In this document: one piece after another, positions 34,421 through 46,400 of the stretch
How positions within the stretch are numbered: position 1 is the stretch's first letter
Layout of the letters: every line of letters starts with the position of its first letter
NCBI GenBank assembly: GCA_031835245.1
Contig: JAVKOQ010000051.1
Coordinates: forward strand, 100,001-164,000
Direction of reading: 5' to 3'
Source of the DNA: Balamuthia mandrillaris
Lineage: Eukaryota > Discosea > Longamoebia > Balamuthiidae
Length of the DNA: 64,000 nt
Made by a program: the position numbers and the translations under genes
Notes under the pieces: model-generated
What the model saw: the letters and a program-made list of their open reading frames with translations, nothing else
Told to the model about the DNA's origin: nothing
Database searches by the model: none

Positions 34421-35792
34421 ATGCATAAAACTCTTCCTCCGTTGGAACACCTGACCGCTGCTCCCTCTTCTGCTTGCACTGCCGCTTCCACAACCGCACT
34501 GCGGGTTCCGGGATTCTGCTCGGTCCCTCCCACAACTCCACAAGACATCTTTCCCATGATGGGCTATCACCCTTCCGCAACAACCATAACTCCTGCCACT
34601 CCGAGTCAACAACACCCTTTTCTTCTGAACCACCACAACGCCCTAGAAATGCGCTTCCACTGTGAACCACAAAACATGTCTCCTCCTCGTTTTCGTCTTC
34701 GAGAGAGCTACAGCGGCCACCCAATAATGAGTGACCCAAGGGAGCAACAATTGGAACAAGTCTTCGGCACGGCCAATGACTTGGTCTGCTTTGCACAGGC
34801 GATGAAAGCGGGGGGAGCTGCTTGCTCGCTGCAACACTGGCAAAGGATGCTCACACAAACGCTCCACCTCCAACAGTTAGTTCTTGGGGCAATGGATAAC
34901 ATTCGAGAAAGCACCTCCACACCGGGTGAACTCTCTTCCTCCTCTGTTCCTACTTCCATATCAATATCAACTCCGTCTAACAGTTGGGGCTTTGAAAGCT
35001 TCTCCTCCTTCTCCTCTACTCTTCCTTTGGCTTCCTCCGCCTCTTCTTTCTCTGCTCCTGCCCTGAGGGATCATCGTGTCTCGGAGATTCAGCAACAAAG
35101 TGGCGGCAGTGGGGCGCATGGTCTACGAAGTTACAGTCTTCCTCATCAAAGATCCTTCGACAAACGTCCCAGCTGCCGTGGGGCAGATCGCCGAAGACTT
35201 TCTTTCTCTCAGCTCTCTTCGCAGAGCGATGATACAGATGACGCTATTTCTTCTTCTTCTTCTTCTTCTGCCCCTTCCTCAACTTCGCTTCTTAACCTCC
35301 ACAATGATGAACCGTCTTCGCCGTCAGCACATTATGGAACTCAGATGGAGTTCCAAAACGCTTCCGTATGGGGAGATGGAGAAAGCGAAATGGGAGCGTT
35401 GGTGAGAGAGGCAGAGGTTGCTCTGTCTACAGTTGAGAGAAGAGGCTCAGGAACAAGCTCTTCGGGCTGTAGTTCGGCTTCCAACTCGTATCCTTCCTCT
35501 CCCTTGGACGGTGGCTTAAGCCCTCGCATTTGTCTTAACTGCGGCACTTCTGAAACTCCGGAATGGCGAAGAGGGCCACAAGGCAGAAGGACGTATGTTC
35601 TTTCTTCCTTCGATCTTCCGTCTTCTTTCTGCTCATTTCGTTTGATCTTGTTACTTCTATCATCTTGCTTCTTCCTGATGATGAATGAGCAGGTTGTGCA
35701 ATCGGTGTGGGCTTCGGTATGCCAAGGCGAAAAAGAGAACAGAGAGACAGATAACTCGACAGAAAGGCAGCATTCAGGCCATCCTCAATTAA
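34421..35792 (+). CDS. GATA-type zinc finger transcription factor
   Basis: Two exons in phase: 34421-35592 and 35693-35792 (423 aa). A single GATA finger at the C-terminus spans the splice site: CLNCGTSETPEWRRGPQGRRT then LCNRCGLRYAKAKKR, with the C-X2-C-X18-C-X2-C spacing and following basic tail of fungal, plant and amoebozoan GATA proteins. The finger should bind WGATAR DNA. The other 350 residues are low-complexity, rich in Ser, Pro, Thr and Gln, with one helical segment (QLEQVFGTANDLVCFAQAMK) of unknown role. The first in-frame ATG is 34421. Only about 20 residues follow the finger. Confidence 0.9.
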
Positions 35793-36038
35793 AGCGTAGT
35801 TGCTCACAACCGTTTAGGAAAGGGTTGATGCAGCAAAAGATCCAAACTGATGTACAGTCGTAAATGCACTTGTAAAAGAGAAGAAAAATAAAAAGCAGAC
35901 AAAGGTCATTGTATTGTCATACGTACTCATAAGTTACTTTCACTGGGCGTTTTTCAGCTGTAGTTAGTAAGAGAGATGAGGAGCGAACTGAACGAAAGAA
36001 GTGAAAGATAAAAAAGAACATCTCTATTGTGCCAGTTA

Positions 36039-37671
36039 TCAGGACTTCCCACTGTCACCAAACAGTCGCATTGCTTTCTTTATTTGTTCATCTGTCATCA
36101 TGTAAGTGGAAGAAAGTGTGAGAGAGAGAGAGAGAGAGAGAGGGCAACGTACAGGCAGCAATAGTCAGGGCAGTAGCGTTTGAAATCCAAAGTACTCGGG
36201 CACCCATTCCCTTTGCGAATGCAGAGATGCCTTCCTGTTTAGCTATTTGTCGTGCAGCGTCCATCCATCCTTTATACTCAGAGCCCACCTTTTTGTGGTC
36301 AACACGTTAGTTATTCTCAAAAAAGGCATAGGGAAAGGAAAGTGGAGAAAGACGGGAGAAAAGAAGTCTCGCACCTGTATCCTAGTCTTTATAACATCAA
36401 GTGGACCAGTAACCGCAGCAGCTACTGCACCAGCATAAGCTCCTCCAACTATGTTTCAAAGTCAATAACAATAGCAAAGGAAAAGGGAGCACAGAGGAAA
36501 CAAACCAAATTGATGCGGAAGAGAAAGGTCATCGACGGAAGGCAAACCGTACCATTTCTTCATTTGCAGTTTGGCGTGCTCATACGCCACAAAATAAATA
36601 CCAACAAAAGGGCAATACACCGCCAGTCCCGCCCCAAAACCCTTTTTGTGTTCATTCATTCAGGTAATAAGTAAATGGAACAGAGGACAAAGAAGAGAAA
36701 GTTCCAATGAAACAAAGAAAGAGGCAACATGAACACAACACTCACTTTACACTGAGAGTAAAACAAGAAGCAGAACAGGGAAGGCATACATACCGTCCAA
36801 AGAGCACGAAAGCCTTCCTCCCTGACAATTGTCATCATGCAATGCCAACTCCCTCTGTACTTAACCTGAGGCACCGACGCCTCTCCCCCGCTCTTCCCAC
36901 CTGTCTCAGCTGCTCCCTTCATGCTGTTCCTCTGCACCTGCAACCGCTGCTTGATGACATCCTGCGGCGTCCACACCAGAGCTCCCGCAATGTCAGCCAC
37001 CACGCCGCCCGTGAAATGCACGAACGGACCCTTCTCTTCGAGCGGCGTGTTGGGCCTAAGCAACCTCTTGGTGGCTTCATAGCTGCCAAAGTAGAGTGCG
37101 TGGGCGGGCACCGTGAAGGCCGCCACCACAGGGAAGCCCTTGTAGAGACTGCGCCAGCCTTCGTGGCGGATGATCTGGGTGAACGTGTCCCATGTGTTCT
37201 TGTAGACTAAGGAAGGACCGGAGCCTCTCTTTGTTTTAAAAGTTGCAGAAAGAAGAGAGGAGGAGAAGGAGAAGGAGAAGGAGGAGGAGGAGAAGGAGAA
37301 GGAGGAGAAGGAGAAGGAGGAGGAAGAAATAACAAGTGAGCAACCAGTAAGGAGTATTCGTCAGTAAACTGCAGGATTAGAAGTGCTGAGAGAAACTAAC
37401 CTGAACTTGGAGTCTAGTGCGACAGGTATCGATCGGATGAACAACACCGTCACTGAACAAGCCTGTGTGTGTGACAGTGAAAATGATCACAGTTTATTTT
37501 TTGAAAACACAAAAAACTTTGGGTGGCCAGTCCATTTTACAGAAAAAAAATAGTGAGAGTACCTGCTGCAGCTCCTGCAAACAAGTGAAAAACAGCCGTC
37601 TCCTCCTCAGCAGCCGTTCTCTTCTTGGCGAGGCCTTTGTCCACCGGCCGATCCGTTCCTTGCTGCTGCAT
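36039..37671 (-). CDS. Mitochondrial carrier family (SLC25) protein
   Basis: Seven exons in phase: 37671-37563, 37462-37401, 37228-36794, 36641-36506, 36448-36375, 36288-36153, 36091-36039 (334 aa). Three carrier repeats are visible with their signatures: HPIDTCRTRLQVQ, TPQDVIKQRLQVQ and GPLDVIKTRIQ, each starting a pair of membrane helices of an inner-membrane exchanger. Repeat 1 is followed by YKGFPVVAAFTVPAHALYFGSYEATKR, repeat 2 by FRALWTGFGAGLAVYCPFVGIYFVAYEHAK. The substrate is not identifiable by eye; these features are seen in several SLC25 groups. Intron 2 contains GGAGAA-type repeats at 37255-37325. Confidence 0.88.
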
Positions 37672-38001
37672 TCCCTTTTTTTTTCCACTAACTGTATTCT
37701 TGCACAACTTAAGCAGCTTTTCTGACCATCGACATATATTAAGGTGGTCGACAGTATTTCAAACTCGCCTTTACCCTTTACGTCGACAATTAACCACGAA
37801 AATCAAAGCACCAATCAAAAATCAAAGTAATATTGTCGACAAAAAAGAAAAGAAAGAAAAGTCCAAAGGAGCTTCGCTTTGCTGCTGCAGAGTGCTTCAC
37901 GCGAGCAGCCTCCCTCCCTCCTGCCTTTGTGTAACAACCGGTTCCCTTCTCTTCTTCTTCTTCTTCTTCTTCTTCTTTCGTTTCTTTTACAACAAACGCC
38001 C
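37672..38001. promoter_or_regulatory. Divergent promoter region with three GTCGAC palindromes
   Basis: Between the mitochondrial carrier (minus) and the Pro/Ser/Tyr-rich gene (plus). Cores at 37747-37752 (GGTCGACAG), 37782-37787 (CGTCGACAA) and 37835-37840 (TTGTCGACAA). A (CTT)n tract at about 37950-37980 immediately precedes the plus-strand gene. Confidence 0.45.
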
Positions 38002-38948
38002 ATGTATCACTACCAACCCGCGGGAAGCACGTCCTACACTACAACCACCACCGAAACGCGGATCATCGAGCAGGTGGAGCCCGCCACCTACTACACCACC
38101 ACCTCCATGGCGCCCTCCTCGTTCTACACTCTGCCGACAATGACGACCATGGCCCCTCCTTCAGCAAGCTCGTACGTCGTGGCCCCTCCCTCCCTCTCCT
38201 ACGACATGGGGCCAACGCTACCACCTCCTTATGTCACTTCCTCGGGGTCCCTCCCTCCTCTCCCTCCTCTCCCTCCTCTTTCCTCTCCCTCTGCTGCCCC
38301 CATTTCTGCCACCACCTACTACCCGCCCCCGTCTTACTCGTGGAGCGCCACCAACAGCAGCGCAGGACCCGTTGGCGCAACGACCACCTACACCACCACT
38401 ACCTACTCTTCTTCTTCTTCCTCTGGGGGTGGGCCACCATTGGATAATAGTGGCTTTGTGTACGCCCCGCCACCGCCACCATCCATGTCTGCCTATCCAT
38501 CTTCTTCCTCCTCTTTCGCTCCTCCGCCTCCTCCTCCTTCCTCCTCCTCCTACTATCCTTCTCCTTACTCCTCTGCCTCTTCTTCAGCCGCTCCTTACGT
38601 GTCTTCATCAACGCTGCCTCCTGCCACAACCACCACTTATTATTCTGCCACCTCCTCTCCTGCTCCTCGTCCTCCGTTCTCCTCTTCCTCTGGCTATGCC
38701 ACCGCACCCATTCCTACGGTTAGTTACTCCTTTCCCCTCGTTCCTCTCGGCTTCTCTGCTTCTCTGCTTTCCTCGTCTCATCTTTGCTTCTCTGCTTCTA
38801 TGCTTCTCTTAACAATACATCACAACAACAGGGAATGACGCACACCGCGTCATACATGGACAGAACAAACAATATGTCGAACAGCAGCCAGCCAGGCGTC
38901 TACGGTGATGGCTTCAACAAACACAGAGGCATCTTCACCAGAAAATGA
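38002..38948 (+). CDS. Pro/Ser/Thr/Tyr-rich low-complexity protein
   Basis: Two exons in phase: 38002-38718 and 38832-38948 (277 aa). Composition is dominated by S, P, T, Y and A, with two proline runs of five or six residues and repeated TYYPPPSYSW-like units. There is no signal peptide or membrane segment. The last 39 residues are normal in composition, from GMTHTASYMDRTNN to a basic end (KHRGIFTRK). The function is unknown. Proline runs could bind SH3, WW or profilin domains, which is speculation. Start chosen at the first ATG after the CTT tract; the frame is open further upstream without an ATG. Confidence 0.6.
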
Positions 38949-39072
38949 TACCTCTTCCTTTGCTTTGTGTCTTTGTGTTTGTACATAACAACTAAAGCTA
39001 ACCACACACACACAAATAGAAAAACTCTCCTCTATTTACTTTAAACATACACATTTAACACTTTTTTCTGTG

Positions 39073-39841
39073 CTATCCCGAGTTATCTTTTTTGTTTCGG
39101 CGCCAAAGACTCGAGCGACGTCCGCTGTTACTGCCATTGCTCTTCTTTCCTTCTGTCTCAGCTGCCTCTCTGGCTGCCGTCACCGCCGCCAACACTTGTT
39201 CTGCCACTGACGCTGCGGATGATGTACCTTCCACCTCTCTTTCTTTTTCGCCTCCTCCTATTAACAATGCGGTCGTTCCTTCTTTCTCGTTGTTTGTTTC
39301 GTTGTTGTTGTCGTTTGAAGTGTTTTCTCCCTCTTTCTCTATTTCTTTCTCTTTCTCTTTCTCTTTCTCTCTCTCCCTTTCTCTCTCCTTCCTTTCAACG
39401 TTTGCATAAGAGGAAGAAAGCGAGGGCGAGGATAGAGAGAACGGCACGTGGAGAGCGGAAGCTTGTGGCTCACATCGAAGAGACATGTCCCAAAGGGCGT
39501 CATCATCGAGGGACTGCGGCAGCCTCTCCTGCTGAAACTCGCATAGGTAGTCGCGAATGGTTGTCTCCGTTTCGAGCGAGTAGGGTGTCGTTTGAAACTT
39601 TTCAATCTCCTTGATGACCAACAAAAGCCTTCGTCGCTTGTCGATGTTGATGAGTCGGAATAGGTTGTTGTTGTTGCTGCTGTTGCTGGAGGTATGAGCT
39701 AGGGGAGAGTGAAGACGGGGGGATGACGGCGCGTTGTTGTTCTTGTCGATAAAGTCTGGATTGCCATCTTCGATGTGAAGTATGTCTGAAAGATGAATAC
39801 CTTTTTTTTTTTAATGTTTGTTAACATCAGTTTAAACGAAG

Positions 39842-39894
<53 letters not shown>

Positions 39895-39912
39895 ACATCA
39901 GTTTAAACGAAG

Positions 39913-39953
<41 letters not shown>

Positions 39954-40223
39954 AACGAGAGAACAGGGATGTTGAGACGAGAGAGCAAAAGGTTGAAAGA
40001 ACCAAAGGACGACAGCAAGAGAGACAAGGGGAAAATGTACCCAAATAGGGAATGCAAGGAGGAGAAGTGGCCACCAGGGCTTGTCGGTAGTTCTTGTAGG
40101 AGCCAAAGTCGCTCATTAGCTCCTTCAGTTGAGTGAATGCAGCCATGACCTCCTTGTGATTTCGGCTCAGTTTCTGTTCCAGTGGAATAGAAGATAGCAA
40201 AAGAACAGTGGTTAGACTTGCTC

Positions 40224-40258
<35 letters not shown>

Positions 40259-43200
40259 ACCCTCCAAGTTCGTTTAAGTCGATACACAGCGGCACACTGA
40301 AGACCGGCCAGCACCTCTTGTATGCCATTAAAGTTGTTCAAAGCCAACAAATGCTGCATTGTTAAAAAAAACACTGTTAAACTAACGGTTGGTACGAAGC
40401 AGAAACGGGAACAGCCAGAAGAACGAACCTGCGCCACTTTGATAAAGTGCTTCACAACGAGCGCACGACGCTTATGATCGGTGACGCTAAGCACCTCAAA
40501 TGCAACCCATTGGCTGGTCGCGTTGAATCGTCGCGTCATGACTTGCAGCGGGCTCGTCGGCACCGCCATTCTCTTACTCCTCCTTCCTCCAGTCGGGCTC
40601 GTTAAGCTAGTGCTGCTGCTCTCTTTCTTTCGAACGGTACTATCGAAAAGGCCCTCCTTCTTCTTTTTGCAGCGGGGAGGTTCCAACGACTTGGCTCTTT
40701 CTCTGTCCTCCAAAGTAGCTTTTTGAAAGGTGGAAGGTGAAGAAGAAGGACTTCCCCCTGAAAGGTTGTTGCTGCCAATCTCAGCTCCAACTGTGTGTCC
40801 TCGCTGAAAACGAAAGTCAGGAAGTGGCGATGATACCGACGACCGAACCTCTCTTCGTAAAGTAGGAGAGTTGCTACATTCTCCCTTTTGTTCTTGTTGT
40901 TGTCGTTCTTCCTCTTGCTCAATGCTTTGTTGTTGGTTAATGTTTGTAGCCTCGTTATTGCTGGTAGTAGTACACTCATCCGAAGACGAGGAGGAGGAGT
41001 CAGAAGAAGAAGCAGGGTAGATACTAGCTGATGCAGATGAAATGTTTGCAGTGGAAAGGGAAGAGCGCGAAGAAGGCGGGGAAGAAGGGGATGCATCCGG
41101 AGGGAGAATCCATGACTTGCGCAGGCAATGCTCAGAGGGCCGAATCTTAACAAAAGCTTCAAACTCGATGAGCGTCATTTGTCTTGCAACTTCTAGGGGC
41201 TCAAAGTCCAAGAAGGTGTGTCCTTTGGGGGTGAGCGGATGCGGTGGAGTCTGCCCCTTTCGAGCCACCAGCTTTGTTTTCTACATGTCGAGCAAAAGAA
41301 GGCACGAGAGGTCAGTTACCTGAGAAAGCCATGAATGAACGAGACACAAGAGTAACGCACGACATACCGGATTCTGAAGTAAACTGGAGAGTTGTTTTAA
41401 CACTTGAGAGGCGAGCGTCGGTAGAGATGGAGACACCAACTCCTCCACCGTCTGAGAGAAGCGAGCACAGAGGGTTGAGTTGCAAAGAAAGTCATCCGGG
41501 CGCTTCTCCAGCCATATCTTCATGATGTTGCCCACTCTTCATTTGAAAGAAACCAATAACACACATAAAGCAGGATTGGGTTATACTTGCATGGACACTA
41601 AAGAGAATAAAAAGAGGACGACGAAGAAGCAACCAACCTGACGCGAATGATCCGTCTGCGAGCTTCAACGGCACCCGGGTCGGCCGTTTGCTGCGTGAAC
41701 GAGGCAGAGGGGGCTGCCACCCGGTACCGCTTTGCCAACTCATCCAGAAGCTGGATTGGATCGGTGAAAGAGGGATAAGACATCAGGAACGTTTCCACAA
41801 ACCCCGTTGTATCTTTCAGAAGAAAAGAAGGTAAATAACTGGCAAACGAGCGAGCGAGCAAAACATAAAGAGATACAAGAAGCCAAAGAATGAAACACAC
41901 AAAGAGTACAGACCAGAAGAGGAAGGAGACAAGAAGAAAAAGGAGACACATACCAACTTCTTCCTCCCAAGTAAGTCTTTCAACAAGTTTAGGAAGAGTG
42001 CCGCCTTTTATAAGCGGGTACTTCCTGGTGGGCGTTATCGGCAGAAAGATGAGTCCTTCCTCTACTGTCTCAGGCTCTTCCTCTGCACAGCTTCCTCCAA
42101 AAGAAGGGGTAGATGGTGCAGATGGCGTTGTTAGCCCTGGTGATGTGGCAAGAGAGCGGGCATCAAGGGATGGAATTGATTCTCCTGAGACTTGCTTCCG
42201 GTTGTTGGTGGTTGCCTCTTCTTCCAGCGAATTGTTGCTGCTTCTAGTGGTCATAATGCCTTCCACGGTTAAGTTTTTGGTCCGCTTTCCCACCGCGGCC
42301 AGGGTTGCCGCTGCCGTTGTTGTCGTTGTAGTCGTGACGCTTGTGACCATACTGCCACGAGGTCGCTGCAATGAACCGGATGGCGCATGTTGCTTTTGTC
42401 CGACATCGGCTTCGTTCTGTTCGTTGGCTGAGAATTGGCTCGATGCTTCTACATCACGCTCATCATCTTCTTCCTCCTCTTCTTCTTCAAGATCTCTCTC
42501 CTCTTTGTGCCGTTCTGTAGTATCGCGACCGTCGTCCTCTTGCTCAGCCGAGGCTTCGTCCCAATCTACGGTAGTGGGTCGTCTCTGCCTGCCAACGCTC
42601 AGTCCGAAAAAGTTCTTCCGACGAAGCACGGATGAGTTGGAGCGAGCGCGCACAAAGCGGCTTTCTCTTTCGCCTCCGCCGATTGTTCTCTTTGAAGAGT
42701 TAACTGTAGGTAGCTTCGTATCTGAAACAAACGATGTTAACTTTTTGCGAGGCAGTGGATGGCCACCTTGCGCTTCTCGTTGGTCTCTTCTGTCTTGAGA
42801 ACGACGCAAAGCAGACATGTCATCATCTCGGTGTCGTCGTTCTGCAATCTCTTCCTCATCTCCACGTTCTGTTTCCTCTGTTTGTTCATGTGTTTCTAGT
42901 TCGTCCTCTTCTTGCTCTAAGAACGTGGGCTTGGTCATATCAGAGTCACTGAGGCTTCGTCTTCTCGCCCGAGGATACTCCTCTCCCTCCCAAAATCCAA
43001 TCACTTCCACTCTGCCTCGTTTGTTCTGGTCATCCTCCATCACCTTGGCAATGAGCCACCTATCCTCTTGCTTTATTGCATCCACGTTTTGGTTGTTGTC
43101 TGTCTCTCGCTCACCATTCCTTTTGTGTAATAAAGAAGACGAAGCCAGGATTGTTGCTGAGGCTGAAGCTAAGCATGTCTTCGTGGCTGCTGGTTGTTGC

Positions 43201-43663
43201 TGTTCTTGTTGGCGTTGTTGAACGGATAAGAACTGTTGGAAGCGGGAAAGGAAGTCTTTGAGGTTTCTTTCGTCTACAGTCAGTCTCCGAGGAGATAATG
43301 TGTTTAAGCCGTTTTTCGAGTCTTCTGTTGAGGATGATGCAGAGTCCGAGTCAGAACAAGGGGAAGAAGCTGATGGAGCAGACGTCCATTGAAGTTTGAG
43401 AGAGGGGGTTGTGGAGGAAGAAGTCAAAGGCTGACGCAGTGAGGTTAGTTGCTGATACTCTGAGACTTCTTTCAACCGCTCTATCTCATCTCGTTGTGCC
43501 TCGTTTTCTCGTTGGAGAGCTTCCAATCGAGTTTCTAGCGCCTTTATCTTTTCTTGGTCGTCATTGTGTTTTTGGTTAGGAGAAACTTTGGGGTCTGCTT
43601 GGCTTCTGAGCTCACCGCACTCCATCCTCAATTCGACGACTGTGTTCTGTTTCGAGGGAGAGG

Positions 43664-43712
<49 letters not shown>

Positions 43713-44192
43713 GGGGGAGAAGGGTATCAGTTGACAGAGGACAAACCTACAAGGAGAGCATATAAACCACATGGAGAACGAACCTTGAGATGGCTTATCA
43801 TACGCTCACGAGCTTCTCTCTCAGTTACAACCTTAGTCAGTATGACCTACACGCAATGTTGAAGCTTAAGTTTGAGAAATAAAATAGAAAGAAACGATAG
43901 AACAAAGGAAGGACCATACGTGAAACCGTTCCTGCATCTCGTTGCATGCCAAAAGAATATGCTCTCTGTCCAAGATGGCACTGTCCCGCTCTTGGGCTAA
44001 TTGCTGTTTCTCCTTGTTCAAGTCTCTTACGCGTCTTTTTAGAAATTCCAGGTCTTTCGCTAACGCTCCTATTAATTCTTTGTTAAGTGATATGGTACAA
44101 CAAGAGCTAGGGAGATAGAATGCGAGAGATGTCACAAAACACGAACCGTGGTCTTCCTTTCCCCACAACTTCTTTCCTGCCCATTTGGACAT
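39073..44192 (-). CDS. Large RasGEF protein with coiled coils (second RasGEF)
   Basis: Ten exons in phase: 44192-44147, 44068-43920, 43846-43784, 43646-41954, 41812-41638, 41536-41368, 41280-40429, 40353-40261, 40173-40041, 39800-39073 (1366 aa). The first 150 residues form a coiled coil (LAKDLEFLKRRVRDLNKEK, LETRLEALQRENEAQRDEIERLKE). Then comes about 450 residues of S/E/R-rich disorder. RasGEF_N runs from YPLIKGGTLPKLVERLTWEEE through FVETFLMSYPSFTDP to VGNIMKIWLEKRPDDF. The catalytic domain runs from LEVARQMTLIEFEAF through HLLALNNFNGIQEVLAGL to GIHLSDILHIEDGNPDF and LFRLINIDKRRR. The tail is a K/E repeat. It should activate a Ras-like GTPase. The true N-terminus may lie in an upstream exon: the frame stays open past the listed Met to an acceptor-like site near 44240. 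Confidence 0.85.
39823..39963 (-). repeat. 71-bp tandem duplication inside a RasGEF intron
   Basis: The segment starting AACATCAGTTTAAACGAAGG occurs at about 39823 and again at about 39894, each followed by a GA tract (CT on the coding strand). It is a recent-looking direct duplication of about 71 bases within intron 9. Confidence 0.8.
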
Positions 44193-44519
44193 TCTCTTGA
44201 GCCTCCGAAGAAACCCTTCAAAGCTACTTTTTCTTCTGTACTAAAGAAGAAACCGGTTGTAGCACGAACAAACGCACGCCCAACCTCAGTTGCCTTGCCC
44301 TCCACGTCCCGTTCTTGCCTGTTTTCCACACACGCACACTCCAGACAAGAAGTCTCTCCAACCGACGCGTATATCCTTTTAAAGTAAAGAAAAAAATATG
44401 AGAAACAATTATCAACCAAAAAATTCATAAGGTCGTCACGATGAAATTTGTTCGTGTCGTCACGAAAAATAAATTAAGGAGAAACGCCGTACTGGTGGAG
44501 TGGCAAAGAGCGAAGAAGT
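44193..44519. other. Gap between F-box gene and RasGEF, possible 5' exon
   Basis: Minus-strand 44428-44250 holds open frames and several splice-like sites (AAAAG/GAT near 44378; TTTAG/TAC near 44238). They could encode an upstream RasGEF exon, but no single phase-consistent model is better than the others. Near 44432-44465 an inverted pair, GTCGTCACGA and TCGTGTCGTCACGA, recalls the GTCGAC promoter motif. Confidence 0.4.
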
Positions 44520-46400
44520 CTAGGAGGAAGAAGGAAGCAAAGCGCGAAGGCCGTGGAGCAGAATGAGGCCGTAACAAGGGATCAGGTTGGCCAGCAAGTA
44601 GACCACAGGAATGGAGCACACGGTGTGAAGACGCGATACATCCTGGGTGTACTTGTACCAGGCAAGGTCCGCTTTGCTCCTTCGTCCGCTGGCCATACGT
44701 TCCTCGAAGGAGAGCTCCTCCTCCCCTGGCGCCAGTGCGGCGTCCCTCCTCTTCTGAAGCCTGTTCTTCTGCTGGGCAAACAAGATGCCCGCTCTGCGCA
44801 GAAACTGGTCGGTGGAGACAGTGATGTAGATGGGGATCACGGAGCAATAGATAAAGGCAAAGATCCAGGGCTGCCAAAGAGCGGCCAAGAACATGCCTCC
44901 AAAGTACAGCGCCAAGGCCCAAGGCCGGTTCGTATCACACCCAAAGCTTACCACTATCCCGATCCACAACGTCAGGTATATAAGAAACGCACTAACGAAT
45001 GAAGATATATAGTCAGGAAAATTGATACGATACGACGGAGAACCAAAGAGGACAAAGACATGAAAAGCAAAGAGAACGTACACTGTTATCTCGGGCAAAA
45101 GTGTCATGAAGGAAAGGCCCATGACAGCACCGACCAACGGCAAAGAGGCCCTCAAAAACTGAGGCCGCAGCGCCCAGTTCCTATATGGCCGTAACCGCTT
45201 ATGCGCAGAGAGAAACTTTCTATCGTATATACAGGTGAAGAGGGAGACAAAGACGGCAAAAGGCGCCTCCACGGCGTTGATGGTGGCAAAGATGAGCAGG
45301 AACGAGCTCTCGCCGTTGGAAGGGAAGCTCTGGCCAGGAGGGGCCAACAAAGTGAAGAGAAAAAGCAGGACGAAAGGGAAGAGGGAGAGGGAGTAGAAGA
45401 TGGCAGAGAGGAGGTAGAGGATGCGAATGGCCTGAGGGGCAGCGCGGGTGTCCTTCTTGTTGGTAGCGATGAGATAGAACCAGAACCAATGCGGCTGGAG
45501 CCAGAAGCAGTGGGCCAAGCGGACATAGTTCATCGGGTTGAAGAAAGAGAGATGGCGGTAGTGACGGGTGTTTGGCGTTTTGCTTTGGGTTGCAGAAACA
45601 GAAGCAGAAGATGAGGGCGAGGCTTCCTTTTGGTTGGGAGAAGCAACAGAAGAGGGGTGGTATGGCCGAAAGGGAGGAGTGGGTTGCGGTCGGAACTTCC
45701 AAGGATTGCTGTATTCCAGTCGATAAGCCAACGCACTGCTTATTGCCTCCTCCTCCTCCTCCTCTTGCCTCTTCTTTTCCTCTTCTTCTGCTTTGTGGAC
45801 TGCAGCAAGCAAACTCTCTTCCTCTTTGCTACAGACGAGTCGCTGGGAGGTGCCTCTGCCTTGCCCTCGGTGCTCACGAAGCACAAAGAGGGAGTTGCGT
45901 TGGCTGCAAGCAAGGTAGTGGCGGTGATGAGTGTAGAAGAAGAGAGAGGGACGAGGGATCTTGAAGTCGTACTGGGAGTAGACCCTTTGCTCTCTCTCGT
46001 CTAACAGCTGGTAGAGGTAGAGCTGTTTCCAGTTCTGGTCGTCAAAGAAGTGGGCCGACCACTTGGGGTATTGCGGATGATCCCGAGAACGGCGAGAAAG
46101 ACGAGCAGGAGAAAGGTCTTCCCCTCCTTCTGCTTGTTGCTGCTGTAGCTGCTGGCTCAGGGCGCTCTCTTTGGCCAAGTAGAGTTTCTTCCAGAGGTGG
46201 TTGTCCGAGGCCACTTGCCTCCAGGAGGTGTTCACGGCAGAGGCCTGCAAGAGCTCCTTGGGCGAAAGGTAGCTGAATATTTGGTACAGGGTTTCGGCTG
46301 GCAGCCCCACGTTTGACGTCGTCAGGGCAAGTGGGTCATCCGCTTGGCAGCGCTCTGGTTCTTCTTTCTTTTTCTTTTCCTTCTTGAAGAAACCAAACAT
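44520..46400 (-). CDS. F-box protein with C-terminal multi-pass membrane domain
   Basis: An intronless frame of 626 aa. After a lysine-rich start, residues 32-75 form an F-box: LPAETLYQIFSYLSPKELL, ASAVNTSWRQVASDNHLWKKLYL, the Skp1-binding fold of SCF ubiquitin ligases. Residues 95-290 are charged, with an EEEEKKRQEEEEEE run. The second half has about seven to nine hydrophobic segments (for example RILYLLSAIFYSLSLFPFVLLFLF, then VGAVMGLSFMTLLPEITVYVLF, DYISSFVSAFLIYLTLWIG, WIFAFIYCSVIPIYITV, CSIPVVYLLANLIPCYGLILL). A membrane-embedded F-box protein could target membrane proteins. No family was recognised for the membrane half, and F-box/multi-TM fusions are not a common architecture to my knowledge. 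Ends at TAG. Confidence 0.75.
   Translation of the reverse strand: MFGFFKKEKKKKEEPERCQADDPLALTTSNVGLPAETLYQIFSYLSPKELLQASAVNTSWRQVASDNHLWKKLYLAKESALSQQLQQQQAEGGEDLSPARLSRRSRDHPQYPKWSAHFFDDQNWKQLYLYQLLDEREQRVYSQYDFKIPRPSLFFYTHHRHYLACSQRNSLFVLREHRGQGRGTSQRLVCSKEEESLLAAVHKAEEEEKKRQEEEEEEAISSALAYRLEYSNPWKFRPQPTPPFRPYHPSSVASPNQKEASPSSSASVSATQSKTPNTRHYRHLSFFNPMNYVRLAHCFWLQPHWFWFYLIATNKKDTRAAPQAIRILYLLSAIFYSLSLFPFVLLFLFTLLAPPGQSFPSNGESSFLLIFATINAVEAPFAVFVSLFTCIYDRKFLSAHKRLRPYRNWALRPQFLRASLPLVGAVMGLSFMTLLPEITVYVLFAFHVFVLFGSPSYRINFPDYISSFVSAFLIYLTLWIGIVVSFGCDTNRPWALALYFGGMFLAALWQPWIFAFIYCSVIPIYITVSTDQFLRRAGILFAQQKNRLQKRRDAALAPGEEELSFEERMASGRRSKADLAWYKYTQDVSRLHTVCSIPVVYLLANLIPCYGLILLHGLRALLPSSS

Noticed and set aside
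41890..42798. 302-codon plus-strand open frame rich in Ser and Val
   Set aside because: Antisense to the disordered exon of the second RasGEF; no domain.
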